Origin: an uncultured Francisellaceae bacterium | Lineage (GTDB): Bacteria > Pseudomonadota > Gammaproteobacteria > UBA6186 > Azoamicaceae | DNA length: 61,850 bases | Reading direction: 5' to 3' | Assembly (NCBI GenBank): GCA_903907935.1 | Contig: CAIVQA010000005.1 | Coordinates: 1 to 61,850, forward strand | In this document: positions 36,301 through 44,587 of the stretch, one piece after another | Position numbering within the stretch: position 1 is the stretch's first letter | How the letters are laid out: every line of letters starts with the position of its first letter | Notes under the pieces: model-generated | What the model was told of the DNA's origin: nothing | Databases searched by the model: none | The model's input: only the letters and a program-made list of their open reading frames with translations | Program-made: the position numbers and the translations under genes

Positions 36301-38446
36301 TTGTTTTATGCAAAAACCTTTCGAGCTAAAAACTCAATTTAATACATATTATCAAGTAATACATAAAAATTTAGAAGATCAAATTTTAGTGTTAGAAGAT
36401 CAAAACAGTAAAGAGAAAATTATTTGGTCACCAGAGGATCAATCCAGTATTATTAGTTTACATCGAGAAGAAGAACGCAATTTAATGTTGGGTGATAAAA
36501 TTCGTTGGACAAAAAATAACAATATAACAGGTATTTATAATGGACAAACTGCAACAGTTTTAGCACATAAAGAAGATGGATCAGTTGAACTCAAGTTACA
36601 AAATGACAAACTCATAACATTAAATTTAAAGGAATTAATTAATGGGCATTGGGATCATGCCTATGCTGCAACGGCTTTTGTGGCGCAAGGAGCCGATAAA
36701 CTTATAACCATTGCATTAGTAAGAGGAGCGTACAGTAAAGAAATCTTAACTTGCGATCTTAAAGCCCATGATGTGATTATGGTTAAAGATGATAACGTTA
36801 AAAATCTTCCTAAATCAAAGTGGGTAAAAATTTTAGAAATTAGCAACGATCATATGGCAACCGTACAAGATCGAACTAATAACACCTTTACTTTGGATTT
36901 AAAAAAATCACCAACTAACATATATAGTAAAAATCAGGCAGTTTGGTATATTTGCCCAGATCCTAAAACTCGCAAACAATCTTCCATTCCTAAACTTACC
37001 TCGATTGGTGAATTTTTGGTGAGTGTAACAAGAGGCGATCAAGTAACTATTTTGGTCGATCATCTGGAAAGCTATCAACATGCTTTGGAACAGCGATTAG
37101 CGGGTAGCTGTAGTGCATTAGAGTATTTAGATCCTAATAGAAATGAGGTAAGAGATAAAGTATCTAATATGATTAAGAATGTTACCGGAAAAGCTACATC
37201 TCATTCTGACGATTTAAATACTCCACTTAAATCTCAAGAACCAGCAAATCAAAAAAAATCCTTATATAACTCTAATTTAGTAACTATAGAACAAGTAATT
37301 AACAAGCTACACGCTAATATTTTAGAACATGCAACTAATTGGTTGGGTTCACCGCAAAAAACCAGCAGTTATGAGGCCAGGTGGGGTACCAAAGGATCGC
37401 TGGTTGTTAAACTATCCGGCGATAAAGCAGGGTTTTGGCATGATTTTGAAAAAGGTATTGGCGGTAAAAACCTATTATCTCTTTATATAGATCGCTTTAA
37501 TTGTGATTTTAAAACCGCAATGATCAACTTAACTAGAGAATTAAATATTAATGTTGAAACTAAATTATTTAATCAAACTTTAGACAAACCAATTATCAAA
37601 ACTAATAAAAAATTACAACATGTAACACTGGACGCCAAAAAAATCAGTTATGCACAAAATATATATAATAAAGGTACAGTTATCCAAGGAACATTAGCTG
37701 AAAAATATTTACGAGAGTTTAGAGGTATAAAAGGCACTATTCCAGACGATTTTAAATTCTGTGCCAAATTGAAACATCCAGATTTAGGTCGCATGGTGCC
37801 AGCCTTATTAGCCCCAATTAAAAATATAGACGGCATTATTCAAGGGATAGTGAGGATCTTTTTAAACTCACAAGGTAATAAACTTAACGAAACTTATACT
37901 AACACACAAGGACAAAAGCTGCCAGTAACCGTTAAAGCCAACCTCGGTAGTATGGCGCATGCTGCGGTTATTATTAATAAAGCAAAAATTCCAGGTACTG
38001 TTTATATTGCAGAAGGCATTGAAACTGCTTTAAGTATTTCTCAAACTAAACCATTAGATCAAGTTTTTGCAGCTTTATCAGTATCTAATCTTAAAAATGT
38101 TCCATTACCAGCCGATACCAAAAAAGTTATTTTATGTGCTGATCAAGATGGAGTTAATGCCAACTCTAATAAAGTGTTGATGGTGGCTGCTAACAGTTAT
38201 TTAGAACGAGGGTTACAAGTTGCAATTGCTTACCCAGAAAAAATTATTGGTATGGAAAAAGTCGACTTTAACGATGCGTTAAAACATTTAGGAACAGATT
38301 CAATTACACGGTCACTACAAAATGCAGTATCACACAAGTTACCGGAAATTACTAAATCCGGTATTGAACCATTAAATAAAACTACAGAATTATACCACTT
38401 ACCAACTAACAAACTGGAAAGGTTAAATAAGGAGCTAAGTCGATGA
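33338..38446 (+). CDS. traA: MobF relaxase-helicase with primase/Toprim end
   Basis: This 1702-residue transfer initiator is called TraA_Ti or TraI-like in Rickettsiales. Residues 1-300 form a TrwC-type relaxase: N-terminal SYYQDDNYYAKDGE (tyrosine candidates), HRPGYDLTFSAPKSVS, and the metal-binding DPNLHTHCVV. A RecD-like helicase follows, with Walker A GVAGTGKTTML near 721 and FVLDEASFIGTSEM near 810. The C-terminal third resembles a plasmid primase: GFWHDFEKGIGGKNLLSLY near 1367, then a Toprim-like core with VYIAEGIETALS near 1555 and ILCADQDG near 1600. It nicks oriT, unwinds, and may prime the complementary strand. It is intact and ends in a 4-bp overlap with the next gene. Confidence 0.9.
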   Translation: MLSIYTLKSAAKAGSYYQDDNYYAKDGELQGVWFGKSAELLNMHGNAQLPEFIAALEGKLSKNVSMQSTTKVHRPGYDLTFSAPKSVSILAVVARDARVLEAHRIAVNDALKYMEKHYALTRVKKNGNVQLENTGNLLVVKFEHTDSRALDPNLHTHCVVVNATCRSDLKWRTLYFDEVYSNKMLLGVIYRGKLAQELMKLGYEIVQTSSKGLFELKGFPQKLIDQFSKRRQQITQELQELGLTGSKAAQIANFNTREDKIKVDPEHLDLAWTVELQKCGYSLSWLQEYSTKAMERGSVTPPNPYGLAYFAVTKAASELSDWRSTFTMKDLKKASSGLSVSNYAPLLLDKVIAEQFKSGELLSLKNDLLTTQKARDLEILNVLNVRQSKNKVLQVVTAIGANYLTMDHKPELRQSLKLLLTNSDQQMIVSGSNCKNYTEILQPLVKIAYKHGFYPIGITQTFKRVATFAEELGIKRTQTINGFLQSCENRSDQIKQNPMSQIQLLRSKQIWILDFNSSISASQLNRLQNYAKEFGTRIIWSNNIKKPQAAISALIGHSIKQCNLDNRQVQVKNFSLSSHPEINNSIDLTNNPITKSDWQTNIASVVLNWATHKFQERDAVFSLKDLQLELFSLGITVPKEVLQSQLDLALGHSLKEINESSITTQATVNLEQTCLQLVEQGKNVMPQIISKPMIDQTLTKGQQQAIELILTDQDRVVGIQGVAGTGKTTMLRSLNKLCLDANFEIIGLTVTTSAKERLKIGSQNLAGDVHLLRSGIKTLTVRKFLIESERLLNMDPTLAKLEYGGNKLFVLDEASFIGTSEMFAVLTKMEQLNTKLIVMGDYKQLSSVEAGRIFYLMLGSKMHSVAMTENVRFKSVKTLNVMQHIYKDQIPNALERLSNSLVEIPDHNERLITMAELYLQKTPEEQTNTILITPEHNDRKVVNHLIREGLKATGQLTGTDVTFKNLTQVSLTIAEQQKIYYFNEKDLVCFMQKPFELKTQFNTYYQVIHKNLEDQILVLEDQNSKEKIIWSPEDQSSIISLHREEERNLMLGDKIRWTKNNNITGIYNGQTATVLAHKEDGSVELKLQNDKLITLNLKELINGHWDHAYAATAFVAQGADKLITIALVRGAYSKEILTCDLKAHDVIMVKDDNVKNLPKSKWVKILEISNDHMATVQDRTNNTFTLDLKKSPTNIYSKNQAVWYICPDPKTRKQSSIPKLTSIGEFLVSVTRGDQVTILVDHLESYQHALEQRLAGSCSALEYLDPNRNEVRDKVSNMIKNVTGKATSHSDDLNTPLKSQEPANQKKSLYNSNLVTIEQVINKLHANILEHATNWLGSPQKTSSYEARWGTKGSLVVKLSGDKAGFWHDFEKGIGGKNLLSLYIDRFNCDFKTAMINLTRELNINVETKLFNQTLDKPIIKTNKKLQHVTLDAKKISYAQNIYNKGTVIQGTLAEKYLREFRGIKGTIPDDFKFCAKLKHPDLGRMVPALLAPIKNIDGIIQGIVRIFLNSQGNKLNETYTNTQGQKLPVTVKANLGSMAHAAVIINKAKIPGTVYIAEGIETALSISQTKPLDQVFAALSVSNLKNVPLPADTKKVILCADQDGVNANSNKVLMVAANSYLERGLQVAIAYPEKIIGMEKVDFNDALKHLGTDSITRSLQNAVSHKLPEITKSGIEPLNKTTELYHLPTNKLERLNKELSR

Positions 38447-39120
38447 GAATTATTAGCATTAAGTTTGATGATTGTTTAGCCAATTGGATCACTAGTTGTG
38501 CACAAAAAAATAGGATAACCATTTCTGTATTTATTAGGGATTTACTGTATGAGAAGATGCAACAAGGTTCAGTGGTACTTAATTATCCTAAGAAACCTAA
38601 GCAGAGCAGTTGTTATACTCAAACTGGTCGTAGCGAAATGGGTTATATTATTTTTACAGCTAAATTGTTAGAAAAATTTGTTTTAGCTACCCAAGAGCAG
38701 GGAGAAATCCTACGTAACCTTGCTTTTGAAGAAACAGAAAATTTATTAGCCCAATTGCGCTTTAATAATAAGGGACAAAGATTTTCTATTAGATTAGAAG
38801 ATCTATTATTTATATGGTTAAAGAATGAAGCTGCTAGATTGCAGTTAAAATTGATACCATTAATTAGGAAACTAATTGAAATCTCTTTTACACAAAGCGA
38901 CTCAACAATAGTAATAGGTATACAATTATCTCCTATACAGAAGATTGCTATAGAACATCAAATTATAAGCTGTAAATTATTAGAAAAATTAGTGAATCAA
39001 ACAATTGATGACGGTTTAAATATTGTTGAAGAAGTTCGTTCTAAAACGAATAATATACTCTTGAAATTGTTTCCAAAGCAATCATTGGAAAATGGAAAAC
39101 AATCGTATCAAATATTTTAA
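38443..39120 (+). CDS. Ribbon-helix-helix-like relaxosome protein
   Basis: This 225-residue protein contains two related segments: IISIKFDDCLANWITSCAQK near the start and FSIRLEDLLFIWLKNEAARL near residue 110. Each is followed by a hydrophobic helix, as in ribbon-helix-helix DNA-binding domains. Its 4-bp overlap with the relaxase gene suggests an accessory relaxosome protein, possibly the small TraD_Ti-type gene that accompanies such relaxases. The last 28 bp overlap a DUF6471-like relic in another frame, so the C-terminus (ENGKQSYQIF) may not be the ancestral one. Confidence 0.6.
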   Translation: MRIISIKFDDCLANWITSCAQKNRITISVFIRDLLYEKMQQGSVVLNYPKKPKQSSCYTQTGRSEMGYIIFTAKLLEKFVLATQEQGEILRNLAFEETENLLAQLRFNNKGQRFSIRLEDLLFIWLKNEAARLQLKLIPLIRKLIEISFTQSDSTIVIGIQLSPIQKIAIEHQIISCKLLEKLVNQTIDDGLNIVEEVRSKTNNILLKLFPKQSLENGKQSYQIF

Positions 39121-39315
39121 AATCTGAACTCAAGTTGCGTGGAATAACTTATAATCAATTACAAGCTAACCTGGAACAATGAGAGAGTAATTGATACAGT
39201 TTAAAGATTAAAATAAATCGAGGGGCTCGTTCCAGTTTGCTTTTTTCTTCAATGTGTAGTTGCAATAGGCATAAAATACTTAAGGTTGGAAGAATTGATA
39301 TTGAAAACTTATTAA
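39093..39315 (+). pseudogene. DUF6471-like gene relic
   Basis: Frames chained by two shifts read WKTIVSNILKSELKLRGITY then NQLQANLEQ (39093-39179), SLKIKINRGARSSLLF (about 39198-39245) and QCVVAIGIKYLRLEELILKT (39250-39309), followed by a stop. This is the layout of DUF6471 proteins (ELK-x-x-G-x-TY, K-x-NRG-x-F, QC-x-x-AIG). A TGA at about 39180 and frameshifts kill it. It explains the gap after the relaxase operon. Confidence 0.55.
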
Positions 39316-39402
39316 CAAACTCTTATTATCACAATAAATCAATGTATTTAAGGTATCTCAATAGGATCTTATTTATGGTAGCAAATTGTAAAAGGTGTAG
39401 AT

Positions 39403-40548
39403 GTGAGTGAAAAACTATTTGAAGATCTAAATATACTAGAGAGTTGCAATATCGGTGCTATACTTGGTGAGCATCCATTTGATTATTTGGCAAAGTCTGG
39501 TCGTAATGAATCTAAGGATGTAAGAAATTTACTTGAAGCAGCATTTAATCAATATCCTGATAATGAGAAAGATCAGTTAAAGAAACGGTTAACAACAGAT
39601 AATGTTGTACAGTGTCAATCTGCTATGTTTGAGCTGCTTTTGCATTATTTGTTGTATAAAATCGGATATAAAGTAATTGTGCATCCAAATTTACAAAATG
39701 AAAGTAACAAAAAGCCAGATTTTTTAGTAGAGGGAGATAACGATGTTAAATTTTATTTGGAAGCTATATTAGTATACAATAATTATAATGCTGATGTAAC
39801 ACAGCGAAAAGAAATTAAATCACTATTTTACGATATAAATAAAAAATTCCATGATGTTGAAGATGCAAAGCTTTGGGTATCAATAGTTAAACAATCCAAT
39901 TGTACAGTATCCAGAAAACCATTATGTAACAATATAAGTTCCATGCTTGACCAACTTAGGGCAAAAAATCAAAGCCGAGTAAAATGGATATGGAAGGAAA
40001 AGGAAGTCAAAACAGGGTGGGAAATTGAACTACAGTTATTCAAACAATCTTCAAAACCGAAGCGATTTATTTCTTGTGTTTATCCTCAAATGGCCTCTTT
40101 GATAAATGTGTGTAAGTGCGTAAAAACGGCTTTCAAGAAAAAAAATAATAAATACGGTAAGCTTGAATATCCATTAGTACTAGCAATTAATGTTTTTTCT
40201 GAACATATAGATTTTGTTGATGAAATAGAGGCATTTTTTGGGTCAAGACCTTTGAGGAATAATGAAACAAGGACGGAATATAGTACCAATAACCAACTAA
40301 ATAGTGCATGGTGCTGGAAACAAAAGCCGCAATATACCGGTATTTCTGCTGCTTGGTTGTTTAATGGAATGACTGAGTGGACATTAAAAAATAGGCATAT
40401 TCTTTATATAAACCCTTGGTCACGAATAAATCTAAATGAACAATTCTTGTTATGCCTCCCTCATGTTAGACAAATTAATGAAGAAATAGTATATTTTGAA
40501 GGTAATAGTATTTTTGAAATGCTCGATTTGAACTGGTTTTGGTTATAA
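39403..40548 (+). CDS. PD-(D/E)XK-nuclease-like protein, unknown role
   Basis: This 381-residue protein starts at GTG 39403, since AAAGG (39391-39395) is well placed and no in-frame ATG is near. Residues 75-122 look like a restriction-endonuclease fold: a helix with a conserved Glu (FELLLHYLLYKIGYKV), then KKPDFLVEG (Pro-Asp) and FYLEAIL (Glu). The rest, with many Trp and aromatic residues (KWIWKEKEVKTGWEIEL, and LYINPWSRINLNEQF), matches no family I know. It is the first cargo gene after the transfer operon. It might be a defence nuclease, but no partner gene is beside it. Confidence 0.6.
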   Translation: MSEKLFEDLNILESCNIGAILGEHPFDYLAKSGRNESKDVRNLLEAAFNQYPDNEKDQLKKRLTTDNVVQCQSAMFELLLHYLLYKIGYKVIVHPNLQNESNKKPDFLVEGDNDVKFYLEAILVYNNYNADVTQRKEIKSLFYDINKKFHDVEDAKLWVSIVKQSNCTVSRKPLCNNISSMLDQLRAKNQSRVKWIWKEKEVKTGWEIELQLFKQSSKPKRFISCVYPQMASLINVCKCVKTAFKKKNNKYGKLEYPLVLAINVFSEHIDFVDEIEAFFGSRPLRNNETRTEYSTNNQLNSAWCWKQKPQYTGISAAWLFNGMTEWTLKNRHILYINPWSRINLNEQFLLCLPHVRQINEEIVYFEGNSIFEMLDLNWFWL

Positions 40549-41041
40549 AAAATGCAATACAATCGCTGAAAATTCTCCCATTATAGAGAAGATGTTTAAG
40601 CGTTTTTGTGGTACGTAGCCACAACCATTGATTGCATATCAAAATATGATAGATGGCCAATTTGACAGAATCTATAGCACCAACGTTATATAGCTTGGAT
40701 GTGAGAAAATAATTTGGGACAGGAGATCTAATTTGATATCAAAAAATATTGCTTAATTAATTGAAGATGTTTGTTAAATAGGAGTGGATTACGTACTTGT
40801 TTTTGGCACCAAAAAATTATAATTTGTTTAATTATCATCAAGTGCTTCACTCAGCTCAAAAAGCATCTAAGCATAACATTTATAGAACAGTGGGGATTAT
40901 CAGAAACTTGAGCGGTAAGGTTTATTGGTTTGATCCAAATTAAATAATATCGCTAATTTTAAATCAGAAATAGTTAGTAAATTAAAAGATTTATGATATA
41001 TTAATGGTTAGTTATTATTAATTTTTAAGGAATAAATATTT
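40549..41041. other. Intergenic region, no intact gene
   Basis: An ATG-less open frame of about 50 codons near 40794-40943 reads LFLAPKNYNLFNYHQVLHSA and ends KVYWFDPN. It may be the tail of a lost gene. Nothing else was recognised. The last ~60 bp, with AAGGA at 41026-41030, lead into the gene at 41042. Confidence 0.3.
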
Positions 41042-41308
41042 ATGGTGATTAAAAGTACAAAAATAACCAAGAAATCAACTTCTAAGGTTGCAGTTTCTAA
41101 ATCTAAAAAGACTGTAAAAACTAATAAAGTTAAAGCGAAGTTCATTCGAGTTAATGTCAATATGGTTAGATCTTTGCACAACAAAACAAAGCAGTTTGCA
41201 TTAAAACATAATCTTACAATTCATGAAATGATTAGTGCGGCAATTAAAGAGCATATAAATAAACAGGTTGTTGTGGAAACCAAGCAAAATACGGAAAACG
41301 TTGCTTAA
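41042..41308 (+). CDS. Basic-tailed ribbon-helix-helix-like protein
   Basis: This 88-residue protein has a Lys/Thr/Ser-rich N-terminal tail (residues 1-38: VIKSTKITKKSTSKVAVSKS) and a C-terminal segment, FIRVNVNMVRSLHNKTKQFA then HNLTIHEMISAAIKEHI. This has the strand-helix-helix pattern of ribbon-helix-helix DNA-binding proteins. AAGGA precedes the ATG. A paralogue follows 37 bp downstream. Likely a nucleoid-like or partition DNA-binding protein of the element (inference). Confidence 0.65.
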   Translation: MVIKSTKITKKSTSKVAVSKSKKTVKTNKVKAKFIRVNVNMVRSLHNKTKQFALKHNLTIHEMISAAIKEHINKQVVVETKQNTENVA

Positions 41309-41344
41309 TTCTTTAATATAAAAAATTTTAAGGATCAATATCAT

Positions 41345-41566
41345 ATGGTAAGCAATAAGGTAACCAAAAAACCAACTGCTAAGATGGTTAAATCTAAGCC
41401 TACAGTTAAATCAAAACCTACAAATGCAGCTAAACTTAATATCAAAATAAGCACAACAGTTAATAAAACATTGCACAATAAAATTAAACTATTTGCATCT
41501 AGCAATAATTTAAATATTAGTACTTTGCTCTCTCCTGCCATGACGGAATATATGAGCAAGGTATAA
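41345..41566 (+). CDS. Basic-tailed ribbon-helix-helix-like protein
   Basis: This 73-residue paralogue of the preceding gene has a basic tail (NKVTKKPTAKMVKSKPTVKS) and then LNIKISTTVNKTLHNKIKLF with ASSNNLNISTLLSPAM, the strand-helix-helix pattern. The core LHNK-x-K-x-FA is shared with its neighbour. The tail is also shared with the protein at 2292-2633, showing a small family in this genome. AAGGATC precedes the start. It lies in one rightward cluster with the next two genes. Confidence 0.6.
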   Translation: MVSNKVTKKPTAKMVKSKPTVKSKPTNAAKLNIKISTTVNKTLHNKIKLFASSNNLNISTLLSPAMTEYMSKV

Positions 41567-41628
41567 TTTTAGTTTCTTATAAACTATCTTAAAATTACTG
41601 TAAATTTAATTAAAGTGAGTTGATTGAG

Positions 41629-42051
41629 ATGAGTAAAAGTAGAAGATTTGTTAGTGATTTATTGTCGAGTATAAAATTTTTAAAAAATAAATATGAGTAT
41701 GCCCAAAAAGAGATTATTAGATTAATGAGCCAAGATGAGTATGAACAAACAATTAAACATTATGACAAATTAATCGAAAGACTTAATGATGAGCTACTTT
41801 CTCTGCCGATTGGTTACAGGTATAAAGGTGTGTTTTACATAAAGAATACATATACCATTCCTATAACATTTGAAAAGCATGAAGGAGTAATTTATATGCG
41901 TGAAGATCTTGTGTCGTGGCAAATTGAGCAAGGACTTGAGCGTCCAGATTATGGTTATCATAGAAATATTTTTAAACAACCATCAATCGGATCGGAACTA
42001 ACACGAGAAGATGCTGAACCGATTTATGCTGAGCTAACAACAAAAAATTAA
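41629..42051 (+). CDS. Hypothetical protein
   Basis: This 140-residue protein starts at ATG 41629 (a TTG three codons upstream is also open). The N-terminal half is a predicted coiled helix pair (DLLSSIKFLKNKYEYAQKEI, YDKLIERLNDELL). The C-terminal half is beta-rich (YRYKGVFYIKNTYTIPITFE). I recognised no family. It lies between the small DNA-binding proteins and the helicase-ankyrin gene on the same strand, 72 bp before the latter. Confidence 0.6.
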   Translation: MSKSRRFVSDLLSSIKFLKNKYEYAQKEIIRLMSQDEYEQTIKHYDKLIERLNDELLSLPIGYRYKGVFYIKNTYTIPITFEKHEGVIYMREDLVSWQIEQGLERPDYGYHRNIFKQPSIGSELTREDAEPIYAELTTKN

Positions 42052-42123
42052 ATTATCCAAAATCGACGTGCTGTTGTTTATACATATTCGCAATGAGCAA
42101 ACTAAAAAATAGGCAGTTTTAAT

Positions 42124-44583
42124 ATGCAAGTATTAAAGTATCGAGGATTAAACACTTCTTTAGTTGCTAAACAATACAACAAAGTAGTTGAGATGATTGA
42201 AAGGGATGATTTTTATTCTGCCGAAATTAAAAAAATATCTGGCACAAAATATTATCGAGCAAAATTAGATTATACTAACCGTCTGTTATTTACAATTATT
42301 AGCTGTGGGCAACGTAACTATGCATTAATGTTAGAAATCATTTATAATCATGCTTATGAAAAATCTAGTTTTTTAAATAATGCAAAAATCGATCTTAATA
42401 AAGTAGAGGCAATTGTTGATTTACCACAAGAATTACCAACTGAATCATTGAGCTATATTAATGAAAACAACCCGTATATCCATATTTTAGATCGATTGAT
42501 TTCCTTAGATAAATTACAAAATGAAACTTTTCAATTACCGCCACCATTAATTATTATTGGCTCAGCTGGTAGCGGTAAAACTTTGGTTGCTTTGGAAAAG
42601 ATGAAGACATACCCTGGGCAAATATTATATGTAACTGCCTCCGCTTATTTAGTTAAACATGCATGTAAATTATATTATGCTAATAATTATTTTAATGATA
42701 ACCAAGAAGTTGATTTCTTATCATACAAGGAGTTTATAGAAACCATTAGAGTTACAAACAGGAAAGAATTAGATTTTCAAATTTTTATTGGGTGGGTTAA
42801 AAAATATTATAATTATAGTGTTGCTCACGATCCAAATAAATTATATGAAGAATTTAAAGGAGTGATCACTGGTGATCCTACAAGTGAGTATTTATCAGCT
42901 ACAGAATATTTAAATCTTGGGATTAAACAATCAATCTATAGTCAAGAAGAGCGACAACTGGTTTACGAATTATTTAAAAAATATTTAGATTATTTAAATA
43001 CTAATCAACTACATGATGCTAATATGTTGGCTTTTGAATATTTATCTTTGGGTCAAGCAAAATATAATTTAATAGTAATTGATGAGGTTCAAGATTTAAG
43101 TGAAGTACAATTAGTATTACTTTTAAAAAGTTTACTATACCCACAACAATTTATATTGTGTGGAGACTCTAATCAAATTGTACATCCAAATTTCTTTTCT
43201 TGGGCTAAAATCAAGAGCTTATTTTATGAAACTTATCGGTCAACTACTATTACGCAAATTTTATATAGAAGTTATCGTAATTCTAAACTGGTGGTTAATT
43301 TGGCTAATAAATTACTAAAAATTAAAAATGTTCGTTTTGGATCGATTGATCAAGAAAGTAATTATCTTATGGAAAGTCATAGTAGTATGGTTGGTGCAGT
43401 TTATTATTTAGCTAATGATCATGAAATTGTTACAGAATTAAGCATTAAAACAGCTAAATCAACCCATTGGGCAGTTCTAGTATTGCGTGATGAACAAAAA
43501 TTAGAAGCAAGCAGGCACTTTAAAACACCATTAATTTTTTCTATCCATGAAGCTAAGGGTTTAGAATACGATAATGTAATTTTATATAATTTTATAGCTA
43601 GTAATGCAAAAAAATTTACTGAAATTATTGATGGGGTTAACAAAGAGGATTTAGAGCTAGAATTGCAATATTGCCGCGTTAAAAACAAAGCTGATCGTTC
43701 ACTAGAAATTTATAAATTTTATGTTAATTCGTTATATGTAGCTATTACTAGGGCTATTAATCAAGTTTATTTTGTAGAAGATACCCTCAACCATAAAATA
43801 TTTGAATTGCTAGATTTAAATGCTAATTCTGAATTAACAGGAATTGAGCAGCATGAATCAACAATAGATGAATGGCAACAAGAAGTAGTGCGCTTGGAAT
43901 TACAGGGCAAAAAGGCTCAAGCAGATGCAATTAAAGTAGTCATTTTGCACAATAAACCAGTCCCATGGCAAATTATTACTAAAGAAGCATTATTACTATT
44001 GCAACAACAGGCCTTGGGTCAGATACCAAACAAGCAGTCTCAGTTGTTATTATTTGAGTATGCATTTATTTATGAAGAAAACCAATTATTATATGAATTA
44101 AGCAAAGTAAAGTTTGCACCTTCGATTAATTTAGATCGTAAAAAAAGTCTAATGTTATTAGAACGTAAGTATTTTATTGGTTATGCTGGTAGTAATTTGG
44201 CTATAGTATTACAGCAAATCAATTTATATGGAATTAATTTTAGAAATCAGTTCAATCAAACACCGCTAATGGTTGCCAGTTATTTTGGTAATGTTGGTTT
44301 AGTAAAAGAATTGTCCAACAAGGGAGCAGACATTAATCTAGTCGACAATAATGGACATAATGCATGGCAAATTGCTTTGAATAAAGCACTGTCTGATCGA
44401 TTATTTGCTAAAAATAAACTAGGATCATTAGAACCATTATTAAATTCAGGAGAACTAGATTTACAAGTTGATGCTAAATTAGTTAAGCTTGGAAAATGGC
44501 ATATGGAGTTTTTTTTGGTCAATGCAATGATGGCGGTTATCGAGCCTAACATTTACGATACAATGGATCACAGTATTTTCTAA
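42124..44583 (+). CDS. SF1 (UvrD-like) helicase with ankyrin C-terminus
   Basis: This 819-residue protein has three parts. Residues about 15-75 (FYSAEIKKISGTKYYRAKLD, TNRLLFTIISCG) look like a RelE/ParE-type fold. Residues about 135-560 are a UvrD/Rep-type helicase: Walker A IIIGSAGSGKTLVALEK near 145, VIDEVQDLSEVQ near 317, CGDSNQIVHP near 343, ILYRSYRNS near 380, SIHEAKGLEYDNV near 474 and YVAITRAINQVYF near 540. Residues about 695-760 hold ankyrin repeats (NQTPLMVASYFGNVGLVKEL, then GADINLVDNNGHNAWQIAL). The gene ends 5 bp before an IS terminal repeat, so its C-terminus may be shortened. A role in element replication or in defence is possible. Confidence 0.8.
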   Translation: MQVLKYRGLNTSLVAKQYNKVVEMIERDDFYSAEIKKISGTKYYRAKLDYTNRLLFTIISCGQRNYALMLEIIYNHAYEKSSFLNNAKIDLNKVEAIVDLPQELPTESLSYINENNPYIHILDRLISLDKLQNETFQLPPPLIIIGSAGSGKTLVALEKMKTYPGQILYVTASAYLVKHACKLYYANNYFNDNQEVDFLSYKEFIETIRVTNRKELDFQIFIGWVKKYYNYSVAHDPNKLYEEFKGVITGDPTSEYLSATEYLNLGIKQSIYSQEERQLVYELFKKYLDYLNTNQLHDANMLAFEYLSLGQAKYNLIVIDEVQDLSEVQLVLLLKSLLYPQQFILCGDSNQIVHPNFFSWAKIKSLFYETYRSTTITQILYRSYRNSKLVVNLANKLLKIKNVRFGSIDQESNYLMESHSSMVGAVYYLANDHEIVTELSIKTAKSTHWAVLVLRDEQKLEASRHFKTPLIFSIHEAKGLEYDNVILYNFIASNAKKFTEIIDGVNKEDLELELQYCRVKNKADRSLEIYKFYVNSLYVAITRAINQVYFVEDTLNHKIFELLDLNANSELTGIEQHESTIDEWQQEVVRLELQGKKAQADAIKVVILHNKPVPWQIITKEALLLLQQQALGQIPNKQSQLLLFEYAFIYEENQLLYELSKVKFAPSINLDRKKSLMLLERKYFIGYAGSNLAIVLQQINLYGINFRNQFNQTPLMVASYFGNVGLVKELSNKGADINLVDNNGHNAWQIALNKALSDRLFAKNKLGSLEPLLNSGELDLQVDAKLVKLGKWHMEFFLVNAMMAVIEPNIYDTMDHSIF

Positions 44584-44587
44584 TCCG

